Below, piece after piece: positions 10,602 through 23,872 of a stretch of DNA of 64,000 nucleotides. Position numbers and translations under genes: made by a program. The stretch is from Ziziphus jujuba (taxonomy: Eukaryota > Streptophyta > Magnoliopsida > Rosales > Rhamnaceae). Position 1 is the stretch's first letter, and every line of letters begins with the position of its first letter. The notes below the pieces were generated by a model, which made no database searches, had not been told where the DNA came from, and saw nothing but the letters and a program-made list of their open reading frames with translations. The DNA lies in assembly GCF_031755915.1 (NCBI RefSeq), contig NC_083388.1:7253001-7317000 (forward strand). The letters are read 5' to 3'.

Positions 10602-10867
10602 TATCTATTGATGCTTAATGAAGGTTTAGTTTATTAAGAAGTTCTTGATTTTTATTATTGTGATTTAATTGAATTTATTACGCATGAGCAAAGTGTTTTC
10701 ATTTAACTATTTGTATTTGGATTTTAATATTATTTTTTGGCATGATTCGATTTTAAATATTTCAAGAAAAATATTGGTTTAAGTTTGGTGCTTTCAAATT
10801 ATATATCTGTTTATTTATTTATTTATTTATGCCCTTGAAATATTATTTGATTGATTCTATGATTTGG

Positions 10868-10903
<36 letters not shown>

Positions 10904-12296
10904 TTTATGCTGTAGATATTAAAAAAAAAATATGGGATTGTGAATTTGAAAAATAGTATGATTCCCACGGTAAGTTTGGGAAAAATTATTATATTTTAAA
11001 ATAATATAGTTATTTATTTTAGACGCACTCATATAATATTTGTGCTCTGTACTGTATATGTGGATGAGTGCGCAAATTATAATATCTCCCGTGAGCTGCC
11101 ATCGGACCGAGGGCATGCAAGTTCTATATGATGCACATAAGCCTCCCCCCTCTATGGCCGGGATGACAGTTTGAGCAGCGGCGCTGTCGGGATGCCGAAG
11201 CGACCGTATGCAAGTTTTTCTCTTTAACCTCCTGCCGGACGGTGCTCGGGACGCTGGATATCGTAGGACATCACTAGTATATAGTGTGGTGCATCAAGTA
11301 TTATTTTTTAGATATAAATTTCAAATCCTGAAATTTTAAAGTTGTATCTAAATTAAACGTATTTAATTTGTTTTTATCACCTATTTCCAATTAGTATTTT
11401 CTAAAATGTATTTATTAATATTTTTTTTACCATTTATTTTACATGATTGATTGTAATTATTTAAATTATATTTTTGACACTGTTTATTTTGATTTATTAA
11501 ATCAAATTTTACGAATTATATATTGAATTTCACTTTTATGTTATATTTCTTTAATGCAAGTATTTTAAATTATTTTATTATATTTTATTCGTAATTGGAT
11601 TATTTGATTATTTATTAAATTAATTATTTCTTGATTTTTTGGGCATAAAAGATTGGGTTTTGAGAAAATATTTTAAAAGGGAAACTTTTTCCAACGGAGT
11701 GAATGGTGAGGATTTTGAAAGAAAATATTATTTTCAATTAATTATTATTTATTTACTTGTTTATTATTAATTATTCAAGTGTACTATGACTATCGTTATT
11801 ATTATAATTGTATAGTAGATAGGATCACTCACTGAGATGATTAGCATATCATATTTTTAAATCCGTTCTCCTAGGTACAATAATTGGTAGACTTTCATCC
11901 GGAGCAAACTTTACCTTCGTTGCTGTCGTATTTCGAGGAGTTCTCTTTCTTTTCATTTATTTCTATTGTAATATTTCTTTCCATCCTATGTTGTATAACT
12001 TTCATACTTAATTATACCTTATGATGCTCTGTATGCTGCATTGGATATATTTTATTAAATACTGTATTAGTTTCCTGTTTAATTTATGGAAGTACTGATT
12101 ATTGTGGAATTAAATTGTAGTAAGGTAGAGGAATAAGGTGATATATATAAAAGTGTGTTTCCAGTACAGGGAATTTGTGATAACTCCAACCCTTAGGGGA
12201 GGTTTTACTAGATTTTCCATTGTAGGGTTCGATAGGGTTTCCCTAGGATCAGGGCTTGTCTAGGGTTCCGGTGAAGAATCTTGGACGGTCTTGACA
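9165..12296 (+). mobile_element. Old 3.1-kb LTR (solo LTR or truncated element)
   Basis: The block begins TATAACATCCCGTCTC (probably a decayed TGTAACATCCCGTC) and ends GGACGGTCTTGACA, the ends typical of a common class of plant gypsy LTRs. It contains islands of higher GC (9590-10300, 11089-11290) unlike its AT-rich surroundings, and (AT)n runs at 10563-10596 and 10869-10899. GAATT is found on both flanks (9160-9164 and 12297-12301), as expected for a solo LTR with a 5-bp target duplication. However, the bases after the 3' end (ATTGGTATTGATAGC) also resemble a decayed Met-tRNA primer site, which would make it a 5' LTR with its interior lost. No gag or pol is recognisable beyond it. Orientation follows the TG/CA and primer-site logic. 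Confidence 0.6.
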
Positions 12297-12460
12297 GAAT
12301 TGGTATTGATAGCATTTAAATTAATAATATTAAGTAAATAAAGATAAAAAGATGATAGAATATATTATACTAAACATAAATGATAAATATATTTAATACA
12401 ATAACCTTATGGTTGATATATAATAATTATATAAAAAATTATTAAAGAGATATATATTTT

Positions 12461-12563
12461 AATAATTACTTTTTACATTTTACATCTCAAAATAAAAAAA
12501 GAAAATAGACCAATAATTACTTTTTACATTTTACATCTCAAAATAAAAAACGAGAAATAGACC
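12461..12563. repeat. 51-bp tandem duplication
   Basis: Two near-identical copies (12461-12511, 12512-12563), each starting AATAATTACTTTTTACATTT and ending near AATAGACC. Confidence 0.85.
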
Positions 12564-14812
12564 AACAATTTTCAATGATCTAAGAGATTTATGAGTATTG
12601 AGATGATATTTATGAAATATAATATAATTGTAATAGTTGTTTTACTTTAATTAATAAACAATTTTATTAAATATATATTTCTTTTTGTATATTTTTATCA
12701 ATAATAATATATTTATGATTATTATTGCTTATTATAAATTAAATTGATTAAGAGAAATATAATATCTATGCGATATTTTTACAATTTTTATAATTAATTT
12801 GATAATGGATTATTTAAATAAACCAATGTTAAAGTTTCAACAAATTTTTTTTATTTTTTTAATAATTTTCATTATTTTTTGTAAACTTTTATCGATATTT
12901 AATATATATATATATTTTTATATTTTTATGAAAATTTTCATATTTTAAACATTTGATATTTTACCGATGCCGAAATTTTGAACATTAATAAAATGTTAAC
13001 CCCATTAACTTCTTTGTACGCTTTTTGTTCTACATTTGGCCTGATTTGTTATGTGTGCATTTGTGCTTTTTCCGTTCTATGTTGATTTCTACTTGATTAG
13101 GTTTTTCATTTGAGAGGACATGGATAAGGAATTAAGTCATCCTCTACCTCTCATTTGATGGTTTCTACACATAGGATTCAAACTTGCCTTATCCCATCAA
13201 TAATTCTTTGATATTCATATATATTCTAGTTTATTTTTATTTTTTGCAATAAGACATGATTAGTTTTTACTAAAAGAAAGAAAGAAAGGAAAAAAAAAAT
13301 GATTGAGTCGTATAAAAAATGTTTATGTAATTAATCTAAGCAAATAATTAAGAACAACTTAATTAATGGGGTATTTTGTACGTTAAAGTGCAAAGTAAAT
13401 AACATGCAATTGTTTGGAAAACAAACATGTAAACCAATTAAACTAAGTAACCCTTTTTTGATATATATCAAACAATTAATTGTCCTAATTTGATAAAAAA
13501 AAATATATAATAATAATATTAATGTTGTAAAAAATGAATGAAGCATCTGAAAGCTACTTCTGAATCACAATCTAAACTTAAAGATTCTTATCACAATATA
13601 ATTAACAACAAACACTTTATTTTCGTTCTAGCAAATCAACCACTAGCATATATGCAGATGTTTTCTTCTTTTGTTTATATATCATTGAAAATCTCTTTTT
13701 CAAATATCATTTAATTTAATATCTCTACGTCTTTCCTGTGAGCCATTACTTATATGCAAATATGAACATATCTGGCCTTGTCAATGATTTGTCGCTAGCA
13801 TCATCTTGGATTCTAGACTGAAACTTACTTCGGACAGGCACTAACCATGAAAAATAAAATAAAATAATTATGGTGTATATCGAGCAAAAAAAGCATATCA
13901 ATATTCTAGAAACTGCACACAAGTATAAACTTATTGCTGTTGCAATTGCCAATTTGTTCTCTGCAAAAATCTAACATCAACATCATGGTGTTGGACAAAT
14001 TGTACTGTACGAACTCTGTTTTTTTTATTTTCTAATTTCTAAGCCACAAAAATCTATTTCTGAGGCCAAAATCGGATAATCTTTGTTGTTTTTTAGGCTT
14101 TTAAATTGCAAGTCAAGATCAGGTTGATTCATCGTCTTTTATGTGCTTCTGTCGAACCACAAACGGAGTCCTACATCCGCAAGCAGAAAATTGTGGATTG
14201 AACATATCACATATAGTTGCTTTCTTTTATGCATGATGCATTCATTATTACTCATAAGGCCCTCATTCGGTAATAAGTTTGCTTTTGCTAAACAAGCTAT
14301 TATATATTTGGATGAAAAAGAAAAAAGCCCCATTCACTTGTCTTAATTTCGTCTGATCAAAACAAAAAAGTCCAAGTTCGAAGCTCTCTCCACGTCCTAA
14401 TAAAAAACTATATAGGTCTTTTTACTTTTGGTATTAATTAAACGTGGTTTGAAAAAATTATATTATCAGTTTACTATCATTCATCAAGTAACTGGAGTGT
14501 AAAAGGAATGTGTTTATGTATGTTTGCAAGTCTTACAACATAATCGAAATAATTAAGATAGAATCTTTTTATCCCATAATTATATCACCAAAGTAACTTA
14601 ATTATAACTTTAGTGTTAATATATCTATATATATATATATATATATATGTATATGTATTTGCAAATATTTATTGTTAATTTTTACCAAAAAAGAAAAAAA
14701 AACTATATTGTTAAAGTTTCCTTTCGTTCAAAAAATTAAGATAAATAATTAATCGAACCAATTATATACATTTAAATAGTGAGTGGGTCTGTTTTTGTTG
14801 TTGTTGTTGTTG

Positions 14813-14926
14813 GTACCAGTTGAAAGCCAAATCCGTCAAGAAAAACGCTAATTATGCTAAATATGCTATCACTCAAGTACAATGAAAAACGCTAGTACCA
14901 GTTGAAAGCCAAATCCGTCAAGAAAA
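14813..14926. repeat. Direct repeat, 82-bp spacing
   Basis: The 32-bp block starting GTACCAGTTGAAAGCC is present at 14813-14844 and again at 14895-14926. The flanking word AAAAACGCTA is also doubled (14841, 14885), so an 82-bp unit was duplicated in part. Confidence 0.85.
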
Positions 14927-14972
14927 GGGAAGAACCTGTAGTACTCGAAAGGTTTTAAAATTGTTTCCTCTA

Positions 14973-15242
14973 TTTGGAGTAAAATTATCTAAAACTTAAA
15001 GGCTATAAAATCCCTCCACTCAAAAAACAAAAAAAATAATAATAATAATAATTAAAAAATCCCAATAATGTGGTCGGTAAATCTCCATATATATATATAT
15101 ATATATATTTGAAATCGAGTTTTATTTTTGGAGTAAAATTATCTAAAACTTAAAGGCTATAAAATCCCTCCACTCAAAAAACAAAAAAATAATAATAATA
15201 ATAATTAAAAAATCCCAATAATGTGGTCGGTAAATCTCCATA

Positions 15243-15274
<32 letters not shown>

Positions 15275-15290
15275 GAAATCGAGTTTCATT
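14973..15290. repeat. 154-bp tandem duplication
   Basis: Two copies beginning TTTGGAGTAAAATTATC at 14973 and 15127 share the (AAT)n stretch, the AATGTGGTCGGTAAATCTCC block and the (AT)n tail. They differ mainly in homopolymer length. Confidence 0.88.
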
Positions 15291-15849
15291 TTCATATATA
15301 TTGTCAAATATAAACCATTATCAATGTCATTAAAAAAAAAAACAAAAAAGAATGTCTTGATACTAAAAAATCAAATGCAATGGGTATCTAATTAATTTCC
15401 TAGTCTCTCAACCTTTAGCCAACAGACATTAGCCACTTGTCAATTTCTCCTTGGTAAATTAGCCACTCGTCAACTCGCAATTAAATGACCCACACATGCC
15501 CAACCTTCTTAATCCCGTGGTCAAGTGGGGTGCCCTGTATCACCATATCACAGGTTCGAGAAGAGGCAGGCACAAAAATCCAGAACCTCACATAATCAAT
15601 CACATTCAACTGCGTCTTCGAAAAAGATGTGTCGTTTCATCCGGCAAAATTATTACCACATGAATCTGTATAAACTATTCGCCAACAACAATCGAATTCC
15701 TATTTATAGTTGCCGAGAGAACAATTTCTCTTGCTATCTTCGAACTTCAAACCCAGTGAGCGAAAGCAAAGCACCAAAAAAATAAAAATAAAAATAAAAA
15801 CAAAAAATAAAAGAAGAAGAACAGAAGCTAAAAGAACGTTTCGAGGATA

Positions 15850-18191
15850 ATGCTATCCTTGCGCTTCCCTATTCCGGTCGAGAACGTTCTCTCTCCCGCT
15901 AACCCCAGACACTCGCTCTCCTACACCTCCAGAAACCAAACACACCTCTTCCATTCGCTTCCTCTTCACGAACCCAAGCAGCTACAACAACGCAGTCGCA
16001 GACCTCGGGCGACCTCAGCGGATGTGGGACTCAAAGAACAGGAGCAAGATTTGAACGAAGAAGCTTCTGTTTTCAGAGACTCACCAGAGGAAGAGCCATT
16101 GCCGGAGGGTCTGCGGCGAGATTTGATGCCGAGGCACGTGGCGGTGATTATGGATGGCAACGTGAGGTGGGCGAAACGGAGAGGGTTGCCTTCCGGTGCC
16201 GGTCACGAGGCCGGCGTACGGTCACTGAGAGAGATAATTGAGCTTTGTGGGAGGTGGGGGGTCCAGGTCCTCACTGTTTTCGCATTTTCTTACGACAATT
16301 GGATTCGGCCTAAGGTCAGTGTAAAAATTATTATTATTATTATTATTATTTTATTATTTTATTTAATGTTTATAATTGTGTGTGGGTTTTGATTAATTTG
16401 GTGATGGTGTAGGTGGAAGTTGAGTTCTTGATGAGTTTGTTCGAAAGGGTAATAAAGTCTGAATTGGAGACTTTTGCGAGGTTAGCGGTTGACTCCCTTT
16501 TGACTTTTCTTTTTTTTAGCTACTCTTTATTATTATTTGTTAAAGCATTGTAAGGATTTTTTATTTTTTTTATAATAAAAAATATTTTTTAAATAACTAA
16601 TAAAATTTAAAAATATTTTTAAATAAAATTTTTTATTTATATTTTTTATTTTAAATTTTTTTTATAAATATTTATTGAATTATTTGTAGTTTTTAATTTT
16701 TAATATAAATTATCTATATTTTAAATATTATAATAGTAGTATAGAAATATATATTATATTTAATTAAATTTATATAATATTGAAATAAAAAATAATTTTA
16801 ATTTTCTATATTTAAAGAATTAAATTAATTTTTTATATTAAAAATTTAAAATAAAAAATTCATTAAAATTATTTTTTAAATATTATTTTTTTAAAATAAA
16901 AAATATGGCACATTTAAAAATTCCATTGATTTTAAATCTGAGTTTGTTACATATATCCTCAACCATTATTACGGGTCAGGTAGAAAAATAGAGATTTATG
17001 CTGTCCAGAGAGACAGTTATATCCTTTTGAATGCTTTAATAACTAATTTTAATTTTTTCAGCAAAAAATAATAATAATAAGAAAAAATAAAAAAAATAAT
17101 TTCAATTTATCTTCAAGTCCTAAAACTTATAGCATAATCACAGATTACTCTCTCCTAGTTTAGTAGCTTTTTATGGGGATTTCTTTGTTGTGCTATAGAA
17201 TTGTAACTTGTGTGTTGGGATTGCTATATGCTCTTTTTTTTGTTTTCTGGAAAAAAGATTATTATGCAAACTGCACAATTAATTTTCTTTTCTTTTCTTT
17301 CTATTGTCTCTCCTCTCATATTTTTTTATGTTATATGCTGTTTTAGTTTTTTATTGTAGTGTTTATTGGTGTACTTCATGGAGGTTCTTCTAAAATGTGT
17401 CAGTGTCCAACTCTAATCTCTAAAAGACCCAAACAGTGTTGCCAACTGCCAAGACAGAGCATTATTGCAATAAAAATTTCTTGGCATGGGTGTTTATTTA
17501 GATTTTGATGGATGTGTTTCTTTGAAATTGATCGGCAAGGCAATTGCAGTTTAGTGGGTGAAGAATTGTGTCAGAATTATAAGGTGACTGGTGCTGGAAA
17601 TGATATAGAAATTGCTTCAGTTTTTTCAATGACCAATATATACAGATAAATCATTGTTTTACATTAAGAATGTTCATTTACATAGAAATTCGAAACTGAA
17701 AAGTTGATTAAAATTTGACCCTTTTTTTGTTTTTTGGGTTTTACAGCGAAGGTATCCGAATATCGGTAATTGGGGATACATCAAAACTCCCCACGTCTTT
17801 GCAGAAACTGATATCTGATGCAGAGGAGAAAACAAAAGAAAACACTCAACTCCAACTCATTATTGCAGCTAGCTACAGTGGGAAGTATGATGTTATGCAA
17901 GCTTGCAAAAGTATTGCACATAAAGTAAAAGATGGCCTTATTGAAGTTGAAGATATCGATGAAAATTTAATCGAACAGGAATTGGAAACCAACTGTACCG
18001 AGTATCCATACCCTGATCTCCTTATACGAACCAGTGGCGAACTTAGAGTGAGCAATTTCTTGTTGTGGCAGTTGGCCTACACTGAGTTTTTCTTTGCTCC
18101 AGCGCTCTGGCCTGATTTTGGGAAAGCTGAGTTTGTAGAAGCCTTGACTTCGTTTCAGCAGAGGCGAAGACGCTTTGGTGGGCGTTCATAG
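15850..18191 (+). CDS. Cis-prenyltransferase (dehydrodolichyl/polyprenyl diphosphate synthase family)
   Basis: Three coding exons: 15850-16314, 16413-16480 and 17747-18191, joined in frame to 325 residues. The N-terminal about 75 residues are rich in Ser/Arg and lack conservation, consistent with a plastid transit peptide. The catalytic core has all cis-prenyltransferase regions: [13 protein letters not shown] with the catalytic Asp at 102, the [13 protein letters not shown] helix, [11 protein letters not shown], the IGDTSKLP loop, the AASYSGKYD block, and the C-terminal DLLIRTSGE...[15 protein letters not shown] region that binds IPP. It adds isopentenyl diphosphate to an allylic starter in cis configuration, making polyprenols or short cis-prenyl diphosphates. 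Chain length cannot be read reliably from sequence. The start is the first Met of the open exon. Intron 2 is very AT-rich and may carry a MITE. Subgroup assignment (plastid CPT versus ER dolichol synthase) is inferred from the leader. Confidence 0.92.
16549..16914. repeat. AT-rich inverted-repeat-like block in CPT intron 2
   Basis: The block starts with ATTTTTTATTTTTTTTATAA and ends with a sequence whose reverse complement starts ATTTTTTATTTTAAAA, giving loose inverted termini over about 40 bp. It could be an AT-rich MITE, but such composition can produce this by chance. Confidence 0.3.
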
Positions 18192-18903
18192 ATCGTTATC
18201 AGTTTCAAGAGCCTATTGAATAAACCCTTTTAATATTATTTTTATGGAGCTTTACGATTATATAAAGCTCTTAGAATTTATCATATACTTGCTCTAAAGT
18301 ACAAGAATCAAGAATTATTCATCAAAAAATAAAAAAATAAAAAAATCAAGAATTAGACGCTACTCCTTTAGGCAACTTTGTCAGCATCAAAAAAGTGTTG
18401 GATGTATAGGTATATAATGTATATATACACACTAATGTAATTTCCCAAGCATGGGTTTAATTGCCATTGGCATTCTTTACTACTAATAAGATCACTAAAG
18501 TGGGCAACATCTCTATATATAATTTATATTGCCAATTGGATATCTAATACCTCTTTATTCATCAATGGTTAATGATGCTAATCCAAAAAAATTGCTGGTC
18601 ATTGCTTCAAAATACCTCGTGGATATTTTATAAGAATGTTGTATTTTATGTTTTATCAGGTTTAGTGATTGAAAATGCTGATGCCCTGATTTTGCTTTAT
18701 CAATTGAGCAATGTCTATGTTTGTTTCATATATATGTATGTTGAGTTTTTTTTTTTTTTTTTTTTTATTTGTAAGTAAATTTTAATTGAAAGTATTAAAT
18801 TTTATTATTTTTATATTAAATTTCTAAAAATAAAAATTTAAATAGTATAAATTTAAATTATCATTTGCATGTAAATATTACATAATCATTTAGTAGTTAC
18901 AAC

Positions 18904-18941
<38 letters not shown>

Positions 18942-21478
18942 AATAATGCTTGTTTCCATACCTAAAAGATTAACATTATATAGTACGATGTGCTAACTGA
19001 TTATTTTATTATTTCATGTTCAAAAATATCATTTTGTGAAAAAAAATATATATAAATAGTTGTTATAAATGGAACTGTATAGGAACAAAATCAAATTCTA
19101 TGGGATAATTTGTAATATAAGAAACAAAGAAACGTTTTTTTGTTTTGTTTTGTTTTTTTTCAAAAGAATAGAGACATATCTATAAAAAAGTGAAAACTTA
19201 AAAAAAAAAAAAGAAAAAAAAGTTCGACTTTGAAATTTAGCCTAAAAATAAAATAAAAGGGCTATGAACAATCAGAGTATTCCGAGTGCAGGTAGATAGC
19301 TCCTGGTCGTCTACTTATAATTTAATTCCATATAATAAAATTAAAAACTTGTCTATTTGGTCAATTGGAGGTATAAAAAAATCATTCCCATTTTTTCAAT
19401 TGGAGGTGGTTGGTTTGATGGATTTCTTTATTCCAATTTTATAATTTTATAGTCATGGTCAGTGAAATAGATCACTCAAGCAAAAAAAAAAAAAAAAAAA
19501 AAATGTAGTGTCTGAGCCAAAAAGAGAAAAAGAAAAAAAAAGTGGGTCACAAATGACGAAAATGTGTTTATCGCTCTTTCCCTCTATTTCCTTTTTCTAG
19601 ATTTATCTTAACATTGATTTACTACGAAAATATTTGTCCCAATATTGATACCCATTGATTGAAAGAAGATATTCACAAAAATAATAATAAAAAAAAGTAT
19701 AATTTTTTATTTTGTTTTTTTAAGATTGATTGGATAAGGATCTTCATTATGAATAATGTCCATGGGATAACAATTTGCTTAGCCACCAAGCCTGGAAAGA
19801 AGGGTTGGACTCGTCTAGCTAGTTAATCGCATTATAAAAGAGAGTAGGGGCAATGATTCTTTTATTAAATGCGATATTATATATAAAAGTTTAAGTTGTT
19901 GACTTCTCTGTCTGATTCCCTGTGCATATGGCTATATTTCAGATTTTTTTTTTTATTATTATTTTTTTGGTAATGTCTATGTTTCAAGGTTTGATCTGCA
20001 AAAGGAATATAAGCGTTTTAGAATAATAAAGCTAAAGCGTTGAAATGTCACGGCCAACCCAGCAAAATTCACTGCGTTCAGACAATGATTTCAAAGTTGT
20101 ATTCTCTCCATTTTCGGTGTCAAAGAAAATAAAGCTTGAAATAAGATCAATATACCCTTGGCATTATCTTATCCATTTTGAAATAAATTTCAATCAACCT
20201 ATATCCAAAATCTACCATACCATTAAAATTAGAGATTGGCACCAAAATAAATAAATAAATAAAAATAAAAGAGAAGAAAAACAAAAGGATATTAAAATGG
20301 GATGACTTACTTCCATACCTTGTATAATTATATCATACTCCTATAATAAATATATTGACCTTGTAATATATATATATATATATATATTGTTTCAGCGAAT
20401 ATATATATATATATATATTGGTGAATGACTATATATGAGAGTGCCAAGTGTCAGATTTAAGATTCTAACAGTTCATTCCATGTTATACTAATGAACAATA
20501 ATTATGATGATAGTTTCTTTATTTGTGTTTTTTTGGGCTAAGATTCTTTATGGGTCTTTTTATGTTTTTTTAGAGCGGCAATGATTAAATCCCATCTAGT
20601 ATAAACTCAAAAACAGAACAATTATTCTAAACATTAATCTCGCACGTGTTAAATACACACGTTTGGTGAGTAGGATGAATAATATCCTATCCAAAATATT
20701 GTTTTTATTTGGATTAGTATCAGTGACTTTATAAGTCCCAAATTAGGTTTTAACTATTAAAAATATATTGCCAAAAAAAAAATTATTTAAAATCACTAAA
20801 TGTATTCCTCTTTTACTTAAATTATATAATTAACATTCAATAAATTTGTCGATGTATATTTGGTATTTTTGACCATGCATTGAACAGTAATGTAATTTCG
20901 ATTGGCATAGCCGCCGTCGATATTTCAAAACTTGGGGCCGCGTCAACTGGTTTTGCTTTCTGGATTCCATATACGGACGTTTCCATTGTTGGGATTCTCC
21001 AAGTGACGTATAGTATATTGCCACGTCACATTTCGAGAACTGATTTTAACGAAATTACGACTTTGCCATCAAAGCCTTTTCAAGAGGTGTTGTGACGTGG
21101 GAAAAAGTAATCAGTGGTGGAACAGACAAAGACGAAAGTCTTCACCGCATGGAATTAAAGTCCAGTTAGGTGGATAAGATTTTTAAAAGTCAATGTCGCT
21201 TCGACAAGGGTAGTTATGTAATTGCGATGTCTTACCCTCTCTTTTCTTATTTAATATTTTTTTCTTTTGAGAAGTTGGAGCGGACGATGAAGGGATTTCT
21301 GGTTCATTCTGTGTTTTTGAGCTTTTTTTTTTTTTTTTTTTTTTGATTTTTGAATTTTTTGTTTTTGACTAAAGAAAAAAGAAAAGCTGACAGCGAGTAA
21401 AGGTTTTGAGGATATTTTGTATTTTCTCTGATTCTTTTGTTTGTTGAATGGGAATAACTTTCCGGGAAAATTCCGGTC
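18192..21478. other. Intergenic region between CPT and the RING ligase gene
   Basis: No convincing ORF. It contains (AT)n tracts at about 18908-18938, 20366-20387 and 20400-20419, and poly-A/T runs (18747-18765, 19483-19502). The last about 650 bp are less AT-rich and look like the promoter and 5' UTR of the RING gene. Confidence 0.6.
21003..21100 (+). promoter_or_regulatory. ACGT (ABRE/G-box-like) cluster upstream of the AIRP2-like gene
   Basis: Three ACGT cores lie within 100 bp: GTGACGTA (21003-21010), GCCACGTCAC (21020-21029) and TGTGACGTGG (21091-21100), about 380-475 bp before the start codon. ACGTGG-type sites bind bZIP ABF/ABI5 factors in ABA-induced plant promoters. That fits the ABA role of AIRP2 but is only inference from motif density. 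Confidence 0.45.
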
Positions 21479-23872
21479 ATGGGAAAATCGTTCAAGGATT
21501 CACTCAAAGCTCTCGAAGCCGATATTCAGCATGCCAATACACTGTAAGCCCCTCTTCTATCTATCTTGAATTTAGATTTTTGATTCCTTTTTTTCTGAGT
21601 ATTAATTTTCTAAATTTGGAATTTGTATTATCTATTTATGTTTTTCGAGTTTTTTAGTGCACTGTACACAAAAAAAAAAGGGTTTATCCGCTTTAATCTG
21701 AATATATCAGTTATCAAATTTGATATTCTTTTTTTTAATTATTTTTCTAGTTGTTTCAATTTAATCGATAAGTTTAAAATTTATCTTGGAATGCCATCAA
21801 AATGCTACTTTATAACTGATGTAATTAATTTCTACAGCTTCAAGGCAATTCATGATGTACCACATTCGTTTCATTCAGCTCTAGGTGGTTTAAAGTTTCT
21901 GAGATTTATAAAATTTACAGCTCTTTAACTATCAGCTCTTTTGCTGGGACCAAACTTGTTGAAAAACCCCTTTCAAGAACAGAGGCTTTTTGACGTCATG
22001 GAATAACAGAGATACTCTTTTCTTGTTAGTTTTTACCCTTCCATCGTGCCCATTGACTGCAATATCCTTTTCGGCCTCGATGTTCTTTAGGTTTCAGGAG
22101 TGATTATATTTTATTAATGTGTTTTAATCCCTTAGTTAACAGAGCAATTTCCCCTGAATTTTAGTCCCCTATAATGATTATAACTCTACAATGTTGTGTA
22201 ACCTGTTTTGTGTGATATGATCATTGCTTGATGTTAGTTAATCCTTTGCTTTCTGCCTTTCTTTTCTTCTTTTTGTTACTCAGGGCTTTAGATTATCCAA
22301 GGGAGAAAGATGGAGCACGCCTTCAGATGAGACTATGTTTTAGTTCGGTGGCACAATTTTTCCTTTTTCTTGTCCAGTGGACTGATTGTCATCTTGCTGG
22401 AGCGCTTGGGTTGCTTAGAATTCATATTTATTTGGTATAACTTTTCTATTAACCTAAATATCGGTGACATTGGATTTGTTTGTTTGAATTTTAATTTGGG
22501 TCTTTAGTCTCCATTAATTTGTTTCTGGGTTGTCTTTAAATTCCTTCCCCTTCAAGTATGTAGTAACTTTATTATCACTTAATTCTTGTTGGGGTGTGGC
22601 AATATTGTGGTTTGTTGCAGACCTTTGCAGATGGAAAAAGCACCATGTCTATTTATGAAAGGAAAGCAAGCATTAGAGAATTTTATGGTAAGTGTTAAAC
22701 CCAGCCCTTATTGTTATTACTATTTCAAAGTGGTGGGTTATTTGGGCCCTTTAGATTTTTTTTGGTTGTATTTGTTTCTTCGAGGTGTAAGCTGATTTAC
22801 ATGCTGAGTTTTGATTTCTGTGCTTCCTTTTGGCATTTTGTGGTCAGGGGTTATATTTCCTTCTCTGTTGCAACTTCAAAACGGCATCACAGATTTGGAG
22901 GACCGGAAACAGAAGGAGTTATGTTCTATCAGATATAAAAGAAACGATGAGCTGGAAAGGGGTAAACTCACTGAAATTGACAAAGAAAGAGAGGAAGAAT
23001 GTGGAATTTGCATGGAGGTGAACAGCAAATTTGTATTGCCAAACTGCGGCCACTCACTGTGTTTGAAGTGTTACCGTGATTGGTAAGCTTTTTATAGTTT
23101 CCTTTATATTTTGTTTTTCAGCATGGTTATACTTCCGTTTCTTAGATAAGTATAGCTTTATTGGCTACAATCAACAAAATATAAATTAAAGGTGGCATGC
23201 CTTCCCTTGGTATTCTGATTTCCACTCAGGTGTCTCTATCTGACAGTATCTGTGCTAGTCTCTAGGAAATATTGTTTAATTAGTTAACAGAGACATCCTC
23301 TGTGCTTGCTGTGCAAGTTACATTTTGGGAGTTAGAGTTTTATTAAGACTTGTATCGTCAACACACAATAGTAATCTTCACCGAGCACCTGGGTTATACT
23401 TTTTGATCACATTTGCCGACCACCTGTATGCTATGTATGAAGGGATAGCCCAAACCATATATAATAGTTTCTCCGCTACTAAGTTGTTGTTAAACCACAA
23501 GCTCAGAAAAATATTATAATTGCAATGACACATCTCATAAAATGGCAAAACTTTGTGGCATTGGAATATAAAATAGTACTAACATGTACATGTATTTATG
23601 CTTATGACAACGTATGGCTTTTATAATATTGAGTGGTACCTTGCATTACTATTTGCTTCAGGCATGGGCGATCTCAGTCATGTCCATTTTGTCGGGATAG
23701 CCTCAAAAGAGTCAACTCAGGAGATCTTTGGATCTTTACAGAGAAGTGTGATGTTGTTGATTTGTCAACAATCTTAAGAGAGAATCGCAAAAGGTTATTC
23801 CTATATATTGATAGGTTACCTCTTGTTGTTCCAGATCCCATATATGTTCCCTATGATTGTCATGTACGGTGA
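21479..23872 (+). CDS. AIRP2: RING-type E3 ubiquitin ligase, AIRP2-like
   Basis: Five coding exons: 21479-21543, 22284-22434, 22621-22687, 22848-23082 and 23662-23872, encoding 242 residues. The N-terminus (MGKSFKDSLKALEADIQHAN, LDYPRE, QWTDCHLAGALGLLRI) and middle (MSIYERKASIREFYG, GITDLEDRKQKE) match the conserved plant AIRP2 family. The RING is C3HC4: C146, C149, C161, H163, C166, C169, C180, C183. The tail ends DPIYVPYDCHVR. Arabidopsis AIRP2 is a cytosolic E3 ligase that positively regulates ABA and drought responses. The total length is as expected and all zinc ligands are present, so the gene should be functional. The start was chosen because it begins the conserved MxKSFKDSLK motif; an upstream Met at 21448 is out of frame. 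It converges with the AMT1 gene, stop codons 433 bp apart. Confidence 0.93.

Larger units (their letters stand above)
12297..15849. other. AT-rich intergenic region upstream of the cis-prenyltransferase
   Basis: I see no gene. It holds a 51-bp tandem duplication at 12461-12563, a partial duplication of an 82-bp unit at 14813-14926, a 154-bp tandem duplication at 14973-15290, and (AT)n/poly-A tracts. The last about 450 bp are of more normal composition and likely include the promoter and 5' UTR of the next gene. Confidence 0.6.

Noticed and set aside
15520..15570. A GGTTCGA word resembling a tRNA B box
   Set aside because: No matching A box, acceptor stem or cloverleaf could be drawn around it.
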